A stretch of DNA of 64,000 bases from Micromonospora_G sp044901685 (GTDB lineage: Bacteria > Actinomycetota > Actinomycetes > Mycobacteriales > Micromonosporaceae), in contig NZ_JBJDPS010000006.1 in assembly GCF_044901685.1 (NCBI RefSeq), forward strand, positions 248,001 through 312,000, given 5' to 3'. The position numbers were made by a program, and so were the translations under genes. Below the pieces are notes generated by a model, which saw nothing but the letters and a program-made list of their open reading frames with translations, was not told where the DNA came from and made no database searches. Shown here one piece after another: positions 26,234 to 34,666 of the stretch. Position 1 is the stretch's first letter. Each line of letters opens with the position of its first letter.

Positions 26234-26467
26234 CTACTCGCCCATATATTCCCGGAAGTTGACCTTGACTCTGCTAATCCGCTTGCCCAGCACTGTCACG
26301 ACGTGATTTCCCTCGGGGTCGGAGAAGTGATAGCCGGGCACGCGCGGATCGAAGTTGTACGCGTACCGAACGCCGCCGATGAGCACCACCCCGGACCGAA
26401 CCGCCTTCGCGGTCACGCGGTCCGACATGCGCTCGAGACCGTGATAAGCGGTGCGCTGAATGTTCAC
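26234..26467 (-). CDS. Small hypothetical protein
   Basis: The 77-residue protein begins NIQRTAYHGLERMSDRVTAKAV and continues GVVLIGGVRYAYNFDPRVPG and HVVTVLGKRISRVKVNF, a small alpha-beta fold with a basic surface. The GTG at 26465-26467 overlaps the stop of the preceding gene (GTGA). Function unknown; probably co-transcribed with 26464-26931. Confidence 0.65.
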   Translation of the reverse strand: MNIQRTAYHGLERMSDRVTAKAVRSGVVLIGGVRYAYNFDPRVPGYHFSDPEGNHVVTVLGKRISRVKVNFREYMGE

Positions 26468-26931
26468 AGCACCGTCACCCGTTGCTGGTCATCGTTGTCG
26501 GTGGCGGTCTGGTCCGTCACGGTTCCGACCAGGGTCTGCCCGGTGACGGCGAGTAGCTCGAACCCGAGGTGTTCGCTTTGGTATCCGTCGTCGAAGGTGA
26601 GCCGCCACCAGCCGGCTTTGCCGGCGTGGCGGGTGGCGAGAGTGCGGGTGAGGCCGGCGTATGGCCCCCGCTCGCAGAAGAACGTGTGGACGATTCCCCC
26701 GTGGTCGACGGTGCCGAGGACGACCGCCCCCGGGTCGGCCTGGTCCACGCGGATGGGCGTGAACGCGGGAACGTCGCGTTCCTCCGCCGTGGCGGGAATG
26801 CCGCCCACCTCCTCTTCGAGGCCGGGGCACTGATCGCGCCACGTTCCGGCGATCCGGTGCTTCGCGTGCGCCTGGGTGTTAATGCACACGGCCTGCGGGA
26901 ACTCGGTGTCGCCGATGTCGTCGTCGTACAT
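26464..26931 (-). CDS. Hypothetical protein
   Basis: The 155-residue acidic protein begins YDDDIGDTEFPQAVCINT. It includes TPIRVDQADPGAVVLGTVDH and a DDGYQSEHLGFELLAVTGQT stretch, a beta-rich layout. No recognised family. I chose the ATG at 26929-26931 because GAGGAG lies nine bases upstream; a TTG three codons earlier touches that site. It overlaps the next gene by GTGA. A 180-bp gap separates it from the Mom-like gene. Confidence 0.65.
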   Translation of the reverse strand: MYDDDIGDTEFPQAVCINTQAHAKHRIAGTWRDQCPGLEEEVGGIPATAEERDVPAFTPIRVDQADPGAVVLGTVDHGGIVHTFFCERGPYAGLTRTLATRHAGKAGWWRLTFDDGYQSEHLGFELLAVTGQTLVGTVTDQTATDNDDQQRVTVL

Positions 26932-27113
26932 GGTTCGCAACTCCTCAAACGTTCGGGTAGCTCCGGTGTCAACAGCGTCATGAGCTACTAGAGCTAGGAG
27001 CCGTTCAGCGAGAGCGGCACCGCAGGGTTGCCGTGCGCCGCCAACGCGGAAAGCAAACAGCGCCGGCCTGCCTTCGCGGCCGGCCGCCGGTGATCTCGGC
27101 AGGTTCGGTGTTT

Positions 27114-28019
27114 TCAGCGCCGACCAACAACGGGCGCCGGACCCAACGCGGCAAGGGCGGACTGGATCTGCCGGCCCGGCCGGTGACGCTTGGGGTAACG
27201 GTGAGCGGACAGGTCGATACGAGTACGCCGCCGCTGCGCAGGTGAGCCCAGCCGCATCAGGTACCGGTGGTTACCCGGGTGCCGGACGGTCGTGGCCCCG
27301 ATGACGGCGAGCGCTTCGGTGAGCCACCGGCCCGGCGGCTGGTCCTCGGCCGGAGGTGGTGCGCCGAGCGCTACCAGGCGGGCGACGACACCGCGCGCAC
27401 CACGCTCATTCCCAACAAGCTTGGCGACCGCCCGTGCGTTGAGCACGGTGGCGTTCGGGAGCATGATCAGCGACCGGGGCGTGGCGAGTCCGGTGTAGAT
27501 CGCCGAACATGCCTGGTAGATCGTGCCGGCGTGCCCTGGGCTGATGGTCACGGGACCGTCGGGCGTATGCTGGACCCGAGGGATGGGGTCAGCGAACGCG
27601 ACGACGCCGCGTACTCCGCGTTCGGCCGCCATTCGTAGAGCGGCTGTGGTGAACCACGATTCGCCGTTCGCTGGCACATCGCCCAGGACGAGCCGCGCAA
27701 GATCCAATGACTCGGTGTAGGGCTCAAGATCTGGGAACGGGCGGGTCAGGACGTGCTGGTGCACGGGAACGCCGAGGACCAGCACTCCGCATAGGCTGCC
27801 GTCGTGGCGGTCGATCATGCCAAACCGCATCCGCGCCGATGGCCAACTGTGGGCGTAATGATGCCGAAGGACGTAGCGTTTCGCCTCGGCTTCGGGCAAG
27901 TCGACGGTTTGGTAGCGGCGGGCGTTGAAGCCACCGTGTCGGCGGTGAACCCAGCTGTGGCGGCCCTGGTTCCACCGCTGGCACCACGCTGACAGGTGCG
28001 GCAACGTGGTGTCGCTCAT
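27114..28019 (-). CDS. Mom-like DNA-modification acyltransferase family protein
   Basis: The 301-residue protein resembles proteins annotated as Mom-family adenine-modifying acyltransferases in actinobacterial plasmids and phages: AKRYVLRHHYAHSWPSARMRFGM, GVLVLGVPVHQHVLTRPFP, SLDLARLVLGDVPANGESWF, RGVVAFADPIPR, PGHAGTIYQA and HPGNHRYLMRLG. Mu Mom adds a methylcarbamoyl group to adenine in DNA to evade restriction; that activity here is inference. The ATG at 28017-28019 overlaps the stop of the GGDEF gene (ATGA), so the two are made together. Confidence 0.65.
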   Translation of the reverse strand: MSDTTLPHLSAWCQRWNQGRHSWVHRRHGGFNARRYQTVDLPEAEAKRYVLRHHYAHSWPSARMRFGMIDRHDGSLCGVLVLGVPVHQHVLTRPFPDLEPYTESLDLARLVLGDVPANGESWFTTAALRMAAERGVRGVVAFADPIPRVQHTPDGPVTISPGHAGTIYQACSAIYTGLATPRSLIMLPNATVLNARAVAKLVGNERGARGVVARLVALGAPPPAEDQPPGRWLTEALAVIGATTVRHPGNHRYLMRLGSPAQRRRTRIDLSAHRYPKRHRPGRQIQSALAALGPAPVVGRR

Positions 28020-29122
28020 CGCGGGCGCCGAGGGGTGAACGTGTGGGCGCGGTAGGTGTCGTAGACCCGGCAGACGGTCTCCGCGATCTCCTTGAGCACG
28101 AGGTCCGCCGTCCGCGGGCGCTGGCCGTGGAACATGCGTGGGTGGATCTGCGGGGCGGCGACGGTGACCGCGTTGTCCAGGTGGACCAGCAGAAGGAAGC
28201 CACCATCACGGGCCTCGCCGACGGTGGTCGGGTGGACGCTGACGTCGGTAATCGGCTCCCGGTACCGCATCGCGCCGTGCGCGACGCATCGGACGAGCAG
28301 GTCGTGAACATCGGTACCGAAGTCACGACTGCCCGGGTCGAGTACCTCCAGAAGGCCGTTCAGTTCGGCGATGTTGTCCGGGTGCGCGAGGTCGCGGGAG
28401 ACATCCCCGTCGACCAGGCGGTGGAACCTGGTGGTGTCGAAGACGGCGACGGGCGGAGCGGGCCGCTGGTCGCGCAGGCGGGCGCCGTGCCGGTCGGCAG
28501 CGGTGGGGTAGGTCATGCCGGGGTGGTAGATGGCGTGGGTCTGCCGGTGGTGGCGGGCGTGGTAGAGGGCGATGTCGGCGGCCCGGAACGGTTTACCCGG
28601 AACGGGTGTCGCGTTCGGTGGCGCCAGCCCGATCACGCAGGTCACCGGAATCGGACCGGGTGCCCCGTCGATGGTGATGGGTTCGGCGAGCGCTTGTTGG
28701 ACCGCGGCGGCGGCGTCCAGGAGCTGCTGGTCGGTGATGGCGTGCGGGAGGAGCAGGACGAACTCGTCGCCGCCGAGACGCCCGGCGAGCCCGCGCTGCG
28801 TGGTGGCGACGGTGGCCAGGCGGGCGGCGACTGCGGACAGGAGGTCGTCGCCGGTGTCGTGGCCGAAGGTGTCGTTGACGTCCTTGAACAGGGCCAGGTC
28901 GAGAAGCAGGACACCAGGCGGGGTACCGGCGATGGCCAGGTCGCGGTGGGCGTCGTGTAGGCCCCGTCGTCCGGCGATTCCGGTGAGGTAGTCCCTGCCG
29001 GCGCTCTCGGCGATGGTCGCGATACGGCGGTGCAGATGCCGCAGTTTCAGGCCAACGGCGACGGCTTGGAGGACTTCGGCGGTGGCGATCGCCGCGATGA
29101 CGGCGATGGTGGTAGCGGGCAT
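28016..29122 (-). CDS. GGDEF-domain protein (probable diguanylate cyclase)
   Basis: The 368-residue protein has one N-terminal membrane helix (residues of about 5-27), then a GGDEF domain: DYLTGIAGRRGL, LLLDLALFKDVNDTFGHDTGD, and an intact GGDEF at 117-121. A product-inhibition RxxD is not obvious. Residues from about 200 on form an unknown domain (AELNGLLEVLDP, VRCVAHGAMRYREPI, LLLVHLDNAVTV). The ATG has GGGAG upstream, with a strong terminator hairpin only about 20 nt farther out, so expression may be by readthrough. Finding a cyclase coupled to a Mom-like gene is unusual. Confidence 0.8.
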   Translation of the reverse strand: MPATTIAVIAAIATAEVLQAVAVGLKLRHLHRRIATIAESAGRDYLTGIAGRRGLHDAHRDLAIAGTPPGVLLLDLALFKDVNDTFGHDTGDDLLSAVAARLATVATTQRGLAGRLGGDEFVLLLPHAITDQQLLDAAAAVQQALAEPITIDGAPGPIPVTCVIGLAPPNATPVPGKPFRAADIALYHARHHRQTHAIYHPGMTYPTAADRHGARLRDQRPAPPVAVFDTTRFHRLVDGDVSRDLAHPDNIAELNGLLEVLDPGSRDFGTDVHDLLVRCVAHGAMRYREPITDVSVHPTTVGEARDGGFLLLVHLDNAVTVAAPQIHPRMFHGQRPRTADLVLKEIAETVCRVYDTYRAHTFTPRRPR

Positions 29123-29141
29123 GAGAGGTCTCCCAGAAACA

Positions 29142-29168
29142 AAAAAAAGCCCGCCATCAGGCGGGCTG
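29142..29168 (-). terminator. Rho-independent terminator just upstream of the GGDEF gene
   Basis: Minus strand: AGCCCGCC, loop TGAT, GGCGGGCT, then eight T. It ends transcription coming from 29361-29876 immediately before the ribosome site of the GGDEF gene. Confidence 0.85.
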
Positions 29169-29360
29169 AGAAACAGCGATCAAAACGCGGCGAACCGCGA
29201 CGGATCTTCGTGCTGCCGAATCGGCTATGGCGCTACGACGGGCAGGCCAGTCACACGGCTTGCGAGTTGCGGACGGGACCATCGAGGCCCACCGGCCAGT
29301 GGTTCCCGTACTTCGTCTACGAGGTGGTGATGAGCGTCAGGGGCGCGACGCCGAGACCCG

Positions 29361-29876
29361 TCAGGCCGCTGACGCCTGACGTGACACGGCTGCGGCGGCA
29401 ATGCTCGTGACCGTTATCCGCGACTCCTGGCGCAGCTTGCGGCGAAGCCATGCTTCCTGCTGGTCGATCGACGAACCCTCCAGGGCTTCGTAGTGCACGC
29501 TGCTGTCCGTCATCTCGATCGCCGGCAGTTGGGCGAGGGCCCACATGCGGGCGTAGAGGCCGGCCGCGCTGGTGTTCAGCGGTGCCCGCAGACTGGTTTC
29601 GGACAGGGCGATGCAGCACTCGGCGGCAGTACCTGGTCGGGTGTCTTCGCGACGTGCTACCCGGTCGAGCAGTTCCCGGCAATGCGACCGGTACACAGCC
29701 TCCGAACGGCTCATCAGGTCATGTGTGGGCGTGAGGAGCAAGAAGCTGTGCCAGATACGGTCGGCGGCGTAGCGGTGTCTGCGTCGTGCCGCTTCGATTT
29801 CCTCCTCCGCCCATTCCATCGCCTGGAACAGCGGAGTGAGCAGGTCTTGCAACTCGTTGATATCGGGCAGGGACAC
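29361..29876 (-). CDS. Hypothetical helical protein
   Basis: The 171-residue protein is almost entirely helical: LPDINELQDLLTPLFQAMEW, EEIEAARRRHRYAADRIWHSF, then SRSEAVYRSHCRELLDRVA and a C-terminal LRRKLRQESRITVTS. The first helices are coiled-coil-like. The GTG at 29874-29876 has AGGAGG five bases upstream, one of the best ribosome sites in the window. A strong terminator follows 190 bp downstream. Function unknown. Confidence 0.65.
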   Translation of the reverse strand: MSLPDINELQDLLTPLFQAMEWAEEEIEAARRRHRYAADRIWHSFLLLTPTHDLMSRSEAVYRSHCRELLDRVARREDTRPGTAAECCIALSETSLRAPLNTSAAGLYARMWALAQLPAIEMTDSSVHYEALEGSSIDQQEAWLRRKLRQESRITVTSIAAAAVSRQASAA

Positions 29877-30066
29877 GGATTCCTCCTGTGAGGGCTGTGA
29901 TTCGAGGGGTGTTGGCAAGGCAGGGGAGGTGGTGAGCCGTCCCGGTGCGCAGAGCGCTGTCACCGGGTGGCCCGCAAGCGGTTCTCGTCCGGGGAAGGAC
30001 GGGCGAGGTAGGGAGACACCGTTGGCCTGCCACCTGCCGGAGGCGAGCGGGGGTACGTGCGGTGGG

Positions 30067-31182
30067 TCAGCCGGTGGTGATCTGGATGGCCTCGTACACC
30101 CCGCCGGGGCCCACGACCCCGGCGTCGAAGGTCGCGTACGCGTGCGGGTTCGCCGCGAAGATGACCTCGAACCCGCGGTCGGCGGCGTCCCGGTGTGATG
30201 CGGCCCGGACGAGGAACTCCGGTACCTGCCGCGTGTGCCAACGGCCGTCATCCCACGACGCGGTGCCAGTGACCTGGAACAACGACTGCTCCGACCCGTC
30301 GGGGACGACCGGCGGGTCGATAGCCGCGATGACATCGGCGGCGAGGATGACCAGCCGGGCGGTGCCCTCGGCGATCAACCGGTGACAGCCCGCCGACCAG
30401 GTAGAGGTGATCGGGCCCGGGACCGCGCAGACGACCCGACCGGTCTGCGCCGCGGCCTGGGCGGTCAGCAACGCCCGGCTGGTGACCATGGCCTCGACAA
30501 CCACCGTGGCCTTGGTGAGCGAGCCGAGGAGCCGCTCCTGGACCGCCCACCGCGCCCGACTACGCGGGCATCCCGGCGGGAACGCGCTGACCAGGGCACC
30601 ATGCTTCGCCACATCCGCCAGTAGCCCGTTCAACTCGGCGGGGTAGGGCTGGTCCAGGCCGTTGCCCGCGACCAGCAGCACGGGGCGTCCGGCAGCACGC
30701 GCGGCCAGCGCGGCGTGAGCATCGGTACCTGTCGCGGCGCCGGCTGCGACGGTCCAGCCGTAGGTCGCGAGGGCGTAGGCCATGTCAGTCACGGCCTGCT
30801 TGCCGTACGGCGTCCCGCCCGGTGTGCCGGTGACCGTGATCGCCTCGCGCAGCAGACCGGCGACATCGGCGTCACCGATCACCCACAGGCACGGCAGTAC
30901 ATCGCAGCCGGTGCCAGCCGGCCAGCCAGGATCACCGGGCACTAACTGCGTGACCCCGGCCTGTCGTGCCTGATCGAGCAGAAGCCCACCGAGCGCGAGG
31001 AGATCCGTCGGCGGGTCGATGCCAGCGTCGGAAGTCGTGGCCAACTCCTGCGGGAAGACCCACCCGTCTGTGGGCAGGCCGTGGGCTTCGGCGGTCCCGC
31101 GCAGGTCTTCGGGCAGGGCACCGCCCACATACAGCGACAGTGCCGCTCGGACACTCCGGAAAACATGGTCATCGGTGGACAT
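30067..31182 (-). CDS. dprA: DprA/Smf-family DNA-processing protein
   Basis: The 371-residue protein has the DprA Rossmann core: GTPGGTPYGKQAVTDMA, WTVAAGAATGTDAHAALAA, NGLDQPYPAELN, SAFPPGCPR, VVVEAMVTSRALLTAQ and VVCAVPGPITS. Some positions differ from the consensus (RWAVQERLLGSL instead of the usual RNR-type block), so it is a divergent, mobile-element type. DprA binds single-stranded DNA and loads RecA; on an element it may protect or process incoming strands. The C-terminal 90 residues are unrecognised. The ATG at 31180-31182 has GGGAG seven bases upstream. A 213-bp repeat lies upstream. Confidence 0.82.
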   Translation of the reverse strand: MSTDDHVFRSVRAALSLYVGGALPEDLRGTAEAHGLPTDGWVFPQELATTSDAGIDPPTDLLALGGLLLDQARQAGVTQLVPGDPGWPAGTGCDVLPCLWVIGDADVAGLLREAITVTGTPGGTPYGKQAVTDMAYALATYGWTVAAGAATGTDAHAALAARAAGRPVLLVAGNGLDQPYPAELNGLLADVAKHGALVSAFPPGCPRSRARWAVQERLLGSLTKATVVVEAMVTSRALLTAQAAAQTGRVVCAVPGPITSTWSAGCHRLIAEGTARLVILAADVIAAIDPPVVPDGSEQSLFQVTGTASWDDGRWHTRQVPEFLVRAASHRDAADRGFEVIFAANPHAYATFDAGVVGPGGVYEAIQITTG

Positions 31183-31232
31183 CGCTCGGCTCCCAAACGT
31201 TCGGGGGGATCCCGACGACCGCCGCGGGGGCG

Positions 31233-31445
31233 TGCCGTCGGGATGGGGACGAGCACGACAGGCCCGGCCGGGCACCGCCGGGGTCAAGCCAGACCGGCAG
31301 CCACACGCCGAGGATCTGCGGCCGAGCGAAGCGCCCCGGCGCAGCGGAGCAAGCCGGGCGGCCACGGATCCGAACGTGGGGCGTCGGCGGGCGGCTTGAC
31401 GACGGCACGACCGACCGGGACCGTGCCGAGTCCCCACCCCGGCAC
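31233..31445. repeat. 213-bp direct repeat, copy 2
   Basis: This copy matches 25980-26192 over its whole length, with scattered substitutions. It lies upstream of the leftward dprA gene, in the region between divergent transcription units. Its inverted parts GTCAAGCC and GGCTTGAC are at 31283-31290 and 31393-31400. Confidence 0.85.
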
Positions 31446-31757
31446 CCCCACAATCCGGTCGCGGAGCCTCGTCGTATCGGTGGCCGCAACACAGAGCATT
31501 CACCGATGAATGGGAACGAACGGTTCACCATTGGCGACGTGCACGGAAACGGTGACCGGCCCGGAATTCGAGGCGCGGTCGGATGCGCGGGTGACGCTCC
31601 CGTATTTTGAGACGGGCGTTACGAGTTGCCGTCACTCATTTTCAGATGTCTTCAGGTGGCTCGCCGCCTGTTGACGCAGGTCAGGGCATGTCTGCACAGT
31701 GGTCCTCCCGGCAAGAACACGCGCGCCGGAGAACCTTCAGACATGGGGAGAATTGAT
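31446..31757. other. Divergent intergenic region
   Basis: Sequence between repeat copy 2 and the rightward HTH gene. GC falls noticeably around 31440-31670. It probably holds the promoter of the HTH gene. I see no further gene or clear promoter boxes. Confidence 0.35.
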
Positions 31758-31967
31758 ATGCCGTGCAAGGTGCGCTGGACGCCGGAGCAGGTACGAGAAC
31801 TGGGATTGGTCACGAGCCTCGAAACGGCTGGGCAAATCCTCGGCATTGGTCGCAGCAAGGCGTATGAGCTCGCCCGTCACGACCGGTTCCCTGTCAGGGT
31901 GATGCGCGTGGGGCGGTGTTATCGGGTGGCAGTGCCCGGTATTCTCGCGCACCTTGGCGCGGACTGA
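31758..31967 (+). CDS. Small HTH protein, excisionase-like
   Basis: The 69-residue protein has a MerR/excisionase-type helix-turn-helix: TSLETAGQILGIGRSKAYELA, then RFPVRVMRVGRCYRVAVPGI, the usual wing. Such proteins bend DNA during element excision or act as small regulators. The ATG at 31758 has GGGGAG seven bases upstream; an ATG five codons earlier is possible. It reads away from the element body toward the integrase, which faces it from 34.5 kb. Confidence 0.7.
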   Translation: MPCKVRWTPEQVRELGLVTSLETAGQILGIGRSKAYELARHDRFPVRVMRVGRCYRVAVPGILAHLGAD

Positions 31968-32137
31968 GTCCCTGCCGGTGAACCTGTGGGCGAGTTAATT
32001 GCCTGAGCCGGATACGTCGCGCCCGGTCGTGATGTGTCCGGCTCCGCTTGTGCATCCTGGCCCGGCGCGCTCAGGTCGGCGTATCGGGTGGGCGTGGTGG
32101 GGCTGCGGGTTGATGGACGGCGAGGCACACTGCGTGC

Positions 32138-33160
32138 ATGAGGCAATACGGTGAGCAGGTGCCCGATCATCTGCTGATCAAGATCGAGCATCGGGACGAT
32201 CCGGTGTCGGCGGTGTCTGAGGATGACGCGCGGCGCCGTTCGGTCGCCTATCCCAGGCTGATGTGGGGTGCCCCCGTCTTCGGCTCCGCTGAGGAAGTCG
32301 ACGGCCGGTGGCGGATTCTGAGCCTGATTGGGAACCGGCCGCAGGGCACCCGTGATGGTCTGGGTTCCCACTTCCGGCGGCTGTTGAGCGAGACGCCGGA
32401 CACCGCCGAGAACGCGGCCGAGCGCAAGGAGTACGAGGCGGCGATCCGGCTGCTGGACTGGGAGGTGGTCAACGACCTTACCGTCAACGGCCGCCGCTAT
32501 CGCATCATCCGCGCCCAGCCGTTCATCCGGATGGGACCGGACGGGCCGGAGCCGCCCCGGCCCACCGACCCGGACCCCCGCCCACAGGGCAAGGGACGCG
32601 CGACGGGCTCGGTGGGGTCGCAGATGGAGGGATTCGTCATCGACCCGGGCGCGAGCACCGGGTTGTCCGACGGCATCCTGCGGATGGAGCTCGTCCCCGC
32701 GATCTACAAGTCGGCGGGGGTGCTTCCCGACGAGGTACGGGAGGACTCCCGCCGCGCGTTGGTCACGCACCCGAACGTGGTGCTGCTACCGGTCGGCTTC
32801 ACCCTCGGTGAGTACGTCGACGGGACGTGGCGGCCCCGGTCGTTCTCGATGGAACCGACGCCGGGAGCCGCCCGGGAACTGGCGAGCTTCACGTTCGAGG
32901 ACATCGTCCCGCACGAGAACGCCTCGTTCGAAGAAATCAGAGCCGCGTACGACCGTGCGGTCGAGGAGTTCGAGGCGCCGACCACCGACGAGTTCGAGGT
33001 GAAGGGTGTCCGCTGCCGGGTGACCCGGGTCGAGTCGTTTATCCGGGTGGGCGCGGACGGTCCGGAAACGCCGCGGCCGTCGGACTGGGACCAGGAGCCG
33101 CCGCCGGAGCTGCACTTCCAGCAACTGCGCGCCGAGGGCAGGATGCCCGATCTGGAGTGA
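32138..33160 (+). CDS. DUF5954 family protein
   Basis: The 340-residue protein fits DUF5954: LIKIEHRDDPVSAVSEDDARRRSVAYP, WGAPVFGSAEEVDGRWRI, RYRIIRAQPFIRMGPDGPE. A second, similar unit follows (YVDGTWRPRSFSMEP, CRVTRVESFIRVGADGPE), so it contains an internal duplication. The family is actinobacterial and uncharacterised. A leftward reading frame overlaps it but lacks a ribosome site. Convergent with the integrase; the stops are about 20 bp apart. Confidence 0.72.
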   Translation: MRQYGEQVPDHLLIKIEHRDDPVSAVSEDDARRRSVAYPRLMWGAPVFGSAEEVDGRWRILSLIGNRPQGTRDGLGSHFRRLLSETPDTAENAAERKEYEAAIRLLDWEVVNDLTVNGRRYRIIRAQPFIRMGPDGPEPPRPTDPDPRPQGKGRATGSVGSQMEGFVIDPGASTGLSDGILRMELVPAIYKSAGVLPDEVREDSRRALVTHPNVVLLPVGFTLGEYVDGTWRPRSFSMEPTPGAARELASFTFEDIVPHENASFEEIRAAYDRAVEEFEAPTTDEFEVKGVRCRVTRVESFIRVGADGPETPRPSDWDQEPPPELHFQQLRAEGRMPDLE

Positions 33161-33180
33161 CCTCACCTCCGGCTCGGTGG

Positions 33181-34518
33181 TTACCGTCTGCTCCGGTTGC
33201 GGATGGAGGCGAAGGCGTTGATGGTGGCCTTGTCGAGGTCGGGCAGGGTGTGTAGGTATTTCTCGCTGGTGGTGATGCTGGCGTGGCCGAGCCGGTCCTT
33301 GACCTTCTGCAGGTCGACGCCGGCGGCGACGAGCCAGGACGCGTGGGCATGGCGTAGGTCGTGCGGCCGTACGTGGATACCGATGTTGGCGACGGCGAGC
33401 GCCGGTTTCCAGATCTGGTTGCGGAACCACTCGCGGGGGATGTGGCCATCGGCGTCGACGTGGCGCTGCCGGGGCCGGCGGGGGGAGTCCTTGCCGGCGT
33501 TACGCCGCTTGGCGCGGTAGATCGCGAACGCGTCGCGGCAGTGCTGGCAGCGGCATTTGCCCGCGGTGTAGGCGGTGGTGGTGCCGTGCCGGTACTGGCG
33601 GCCCTTCTCGTTCGGTTCGGTGAGTCCGAGGGTGTCGGGGTTCGGCGGGGTGCGGGTGCCGGCCGCCGGGGGGTGTTGCCAGCGGAAGATGAGGTCCGTG
33701 TCGCCGAGTTGATGTTGGGCGATGTGATGCAGGAGCCGGGCCAGGACCTGTTCGGTGACGTCGACCCGGCGGGGGTCACGATCCTTCGGGTACTCCTTGA
33801 CGAGGAAGTTCTCCCCGTCCGGGTGGAACTTCGCGTCGATCTGTACGACGGCGCGTTGGATGGAGAACACGCCGGTGCGCTTGTCGAGGTCACCGACGCG
33901 TAGTTCGGTGAGTTCACCCCACCGCAGGCCGGTTTCGATGGAGACCTCGACGAGCAACTGCATGAACGAGTCGGGCAGCGCGTCGTAGATGACGTCGAAC
34001 TGCTCCGGGGTGATGATCCTCAGTTGTCTGGTCGGCGCGTGGGGTGTGGTGACGCCCTTGCACGGGTGGAAGAAGATGATCTGGTCGTTGAGGGCGGTGG
34101 TGAAGATCGCCGACAGGATGTTCTTGATGTTCTTGAGGGTTTTGGGTTTCATGCCGTCGGCGGTCATCTTGCTGACCCACTCGCGGATGTCGGTGGGCGT
34201 GATGTCGACCAGGCGCATGGCGCCGAAGTACGGGATCAGGTGCCTGTTGATCTGGTACGTGTAGCCCTGGAGTGTGGATGCCTCGATGACGTGGAACGGC
34301 AGCCACTGCTCGATGACGTAACGCTCGAACGATTGCCGGCCCCGGCGGGGGTCACCCATCCGCCCTTCGGCGTTCTTGACGTCGGCGGACTTGGCGGCGG
34401 CCTCGGCGTCGCGTTTGACGGTGTAGATGCCCTGGGTCTGCTTGATGCCGAGCCGGTCGCGGTAGCGGGCGTAGTAGGTCCGCTGGCCGTCACCTTCGTA
34501 GGTGTCTACCCAGCCCAC
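33181..34518 (-). CDS. int: Tyrosine recombinase (integrase)
   Basis: The 445-residue protein has an N-terminal AP2-like/arm domain (residues 1-60), a core-binding domain (65-155) and a catalytic domain with Arg 199 (TGLRWGEL), HDLRH (His 386, Arg 389), His 412 in LGHAS and the nucleophile Tyr 421 (TSEKYLHT). An insertion at about 305-345 contains Cys 322, 324 and 327 and two His residues, a likely zinc knuckle as in other actinobacterial integrases. It should integrate and excise the element, perhaps with the small HTH proteins nearby. The attachment site is not next to the gene. Confidence 0.9.
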   Translation of the reverse strand: MGWVDTYEGDGQRTYYARYRDRLGIKQTQGIYTVKRDAEAAAKSADVKNAEGRMGDPRRGRQSFERYVIEQWLPFHVIEASTLQGYTYQINRHLIPYFGAMRLVDITPTDIREWVSKMTADGMKPKTLKNIKNILSAIFTTALNDQIIFFHPCKGVTTPHAPTRQLRIITPEQFDVIYDALPDSFMQLLVEVSIETGLRWGELTELRVGDLDKRTGVFSIQRAVVQIDAKFHPDGENFLVKEYPKDRDPRRVDVTEQVLARLLHHIAQHQLGDTDLIFRWQHPPAAGTRTPPNPDTLGLTEPNEKGRQYRHGTTTAYTAGKCRCQHCRDAFAIYRAKRRNAGKDSPRRPRQRHVDADGHIPREWFRNQIWKPALAVANIGIHVRPHDLRHAHASWLVAAGVDLQKVKDRLGHASITTSEKYLHTLPDLDKATINAFASIRNRSRR

Positions 34519-34666
34519 GGCCGTTGCCTTAAGAGCTGGCGGTGGTGAGTCCGCGTGGACATGAGGGATGTGTCCTTTCTGGAGTCACCGGACGCCGCGC
34601 GGTGCGAGGGGTGTGCGGCACCCGGTGACGAGCAGTGCGAAAGCGGGGGAGCGGGGTGGTCGTCGG

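Noticed and set aside
31919..32770. Long leftward frame over the DUF5954 gene
   Set aside because: It mirrors the rightward DUF5954 gene, lacks a ribosome site, and its product is Arg/Pro-rich low-complexity sequence.
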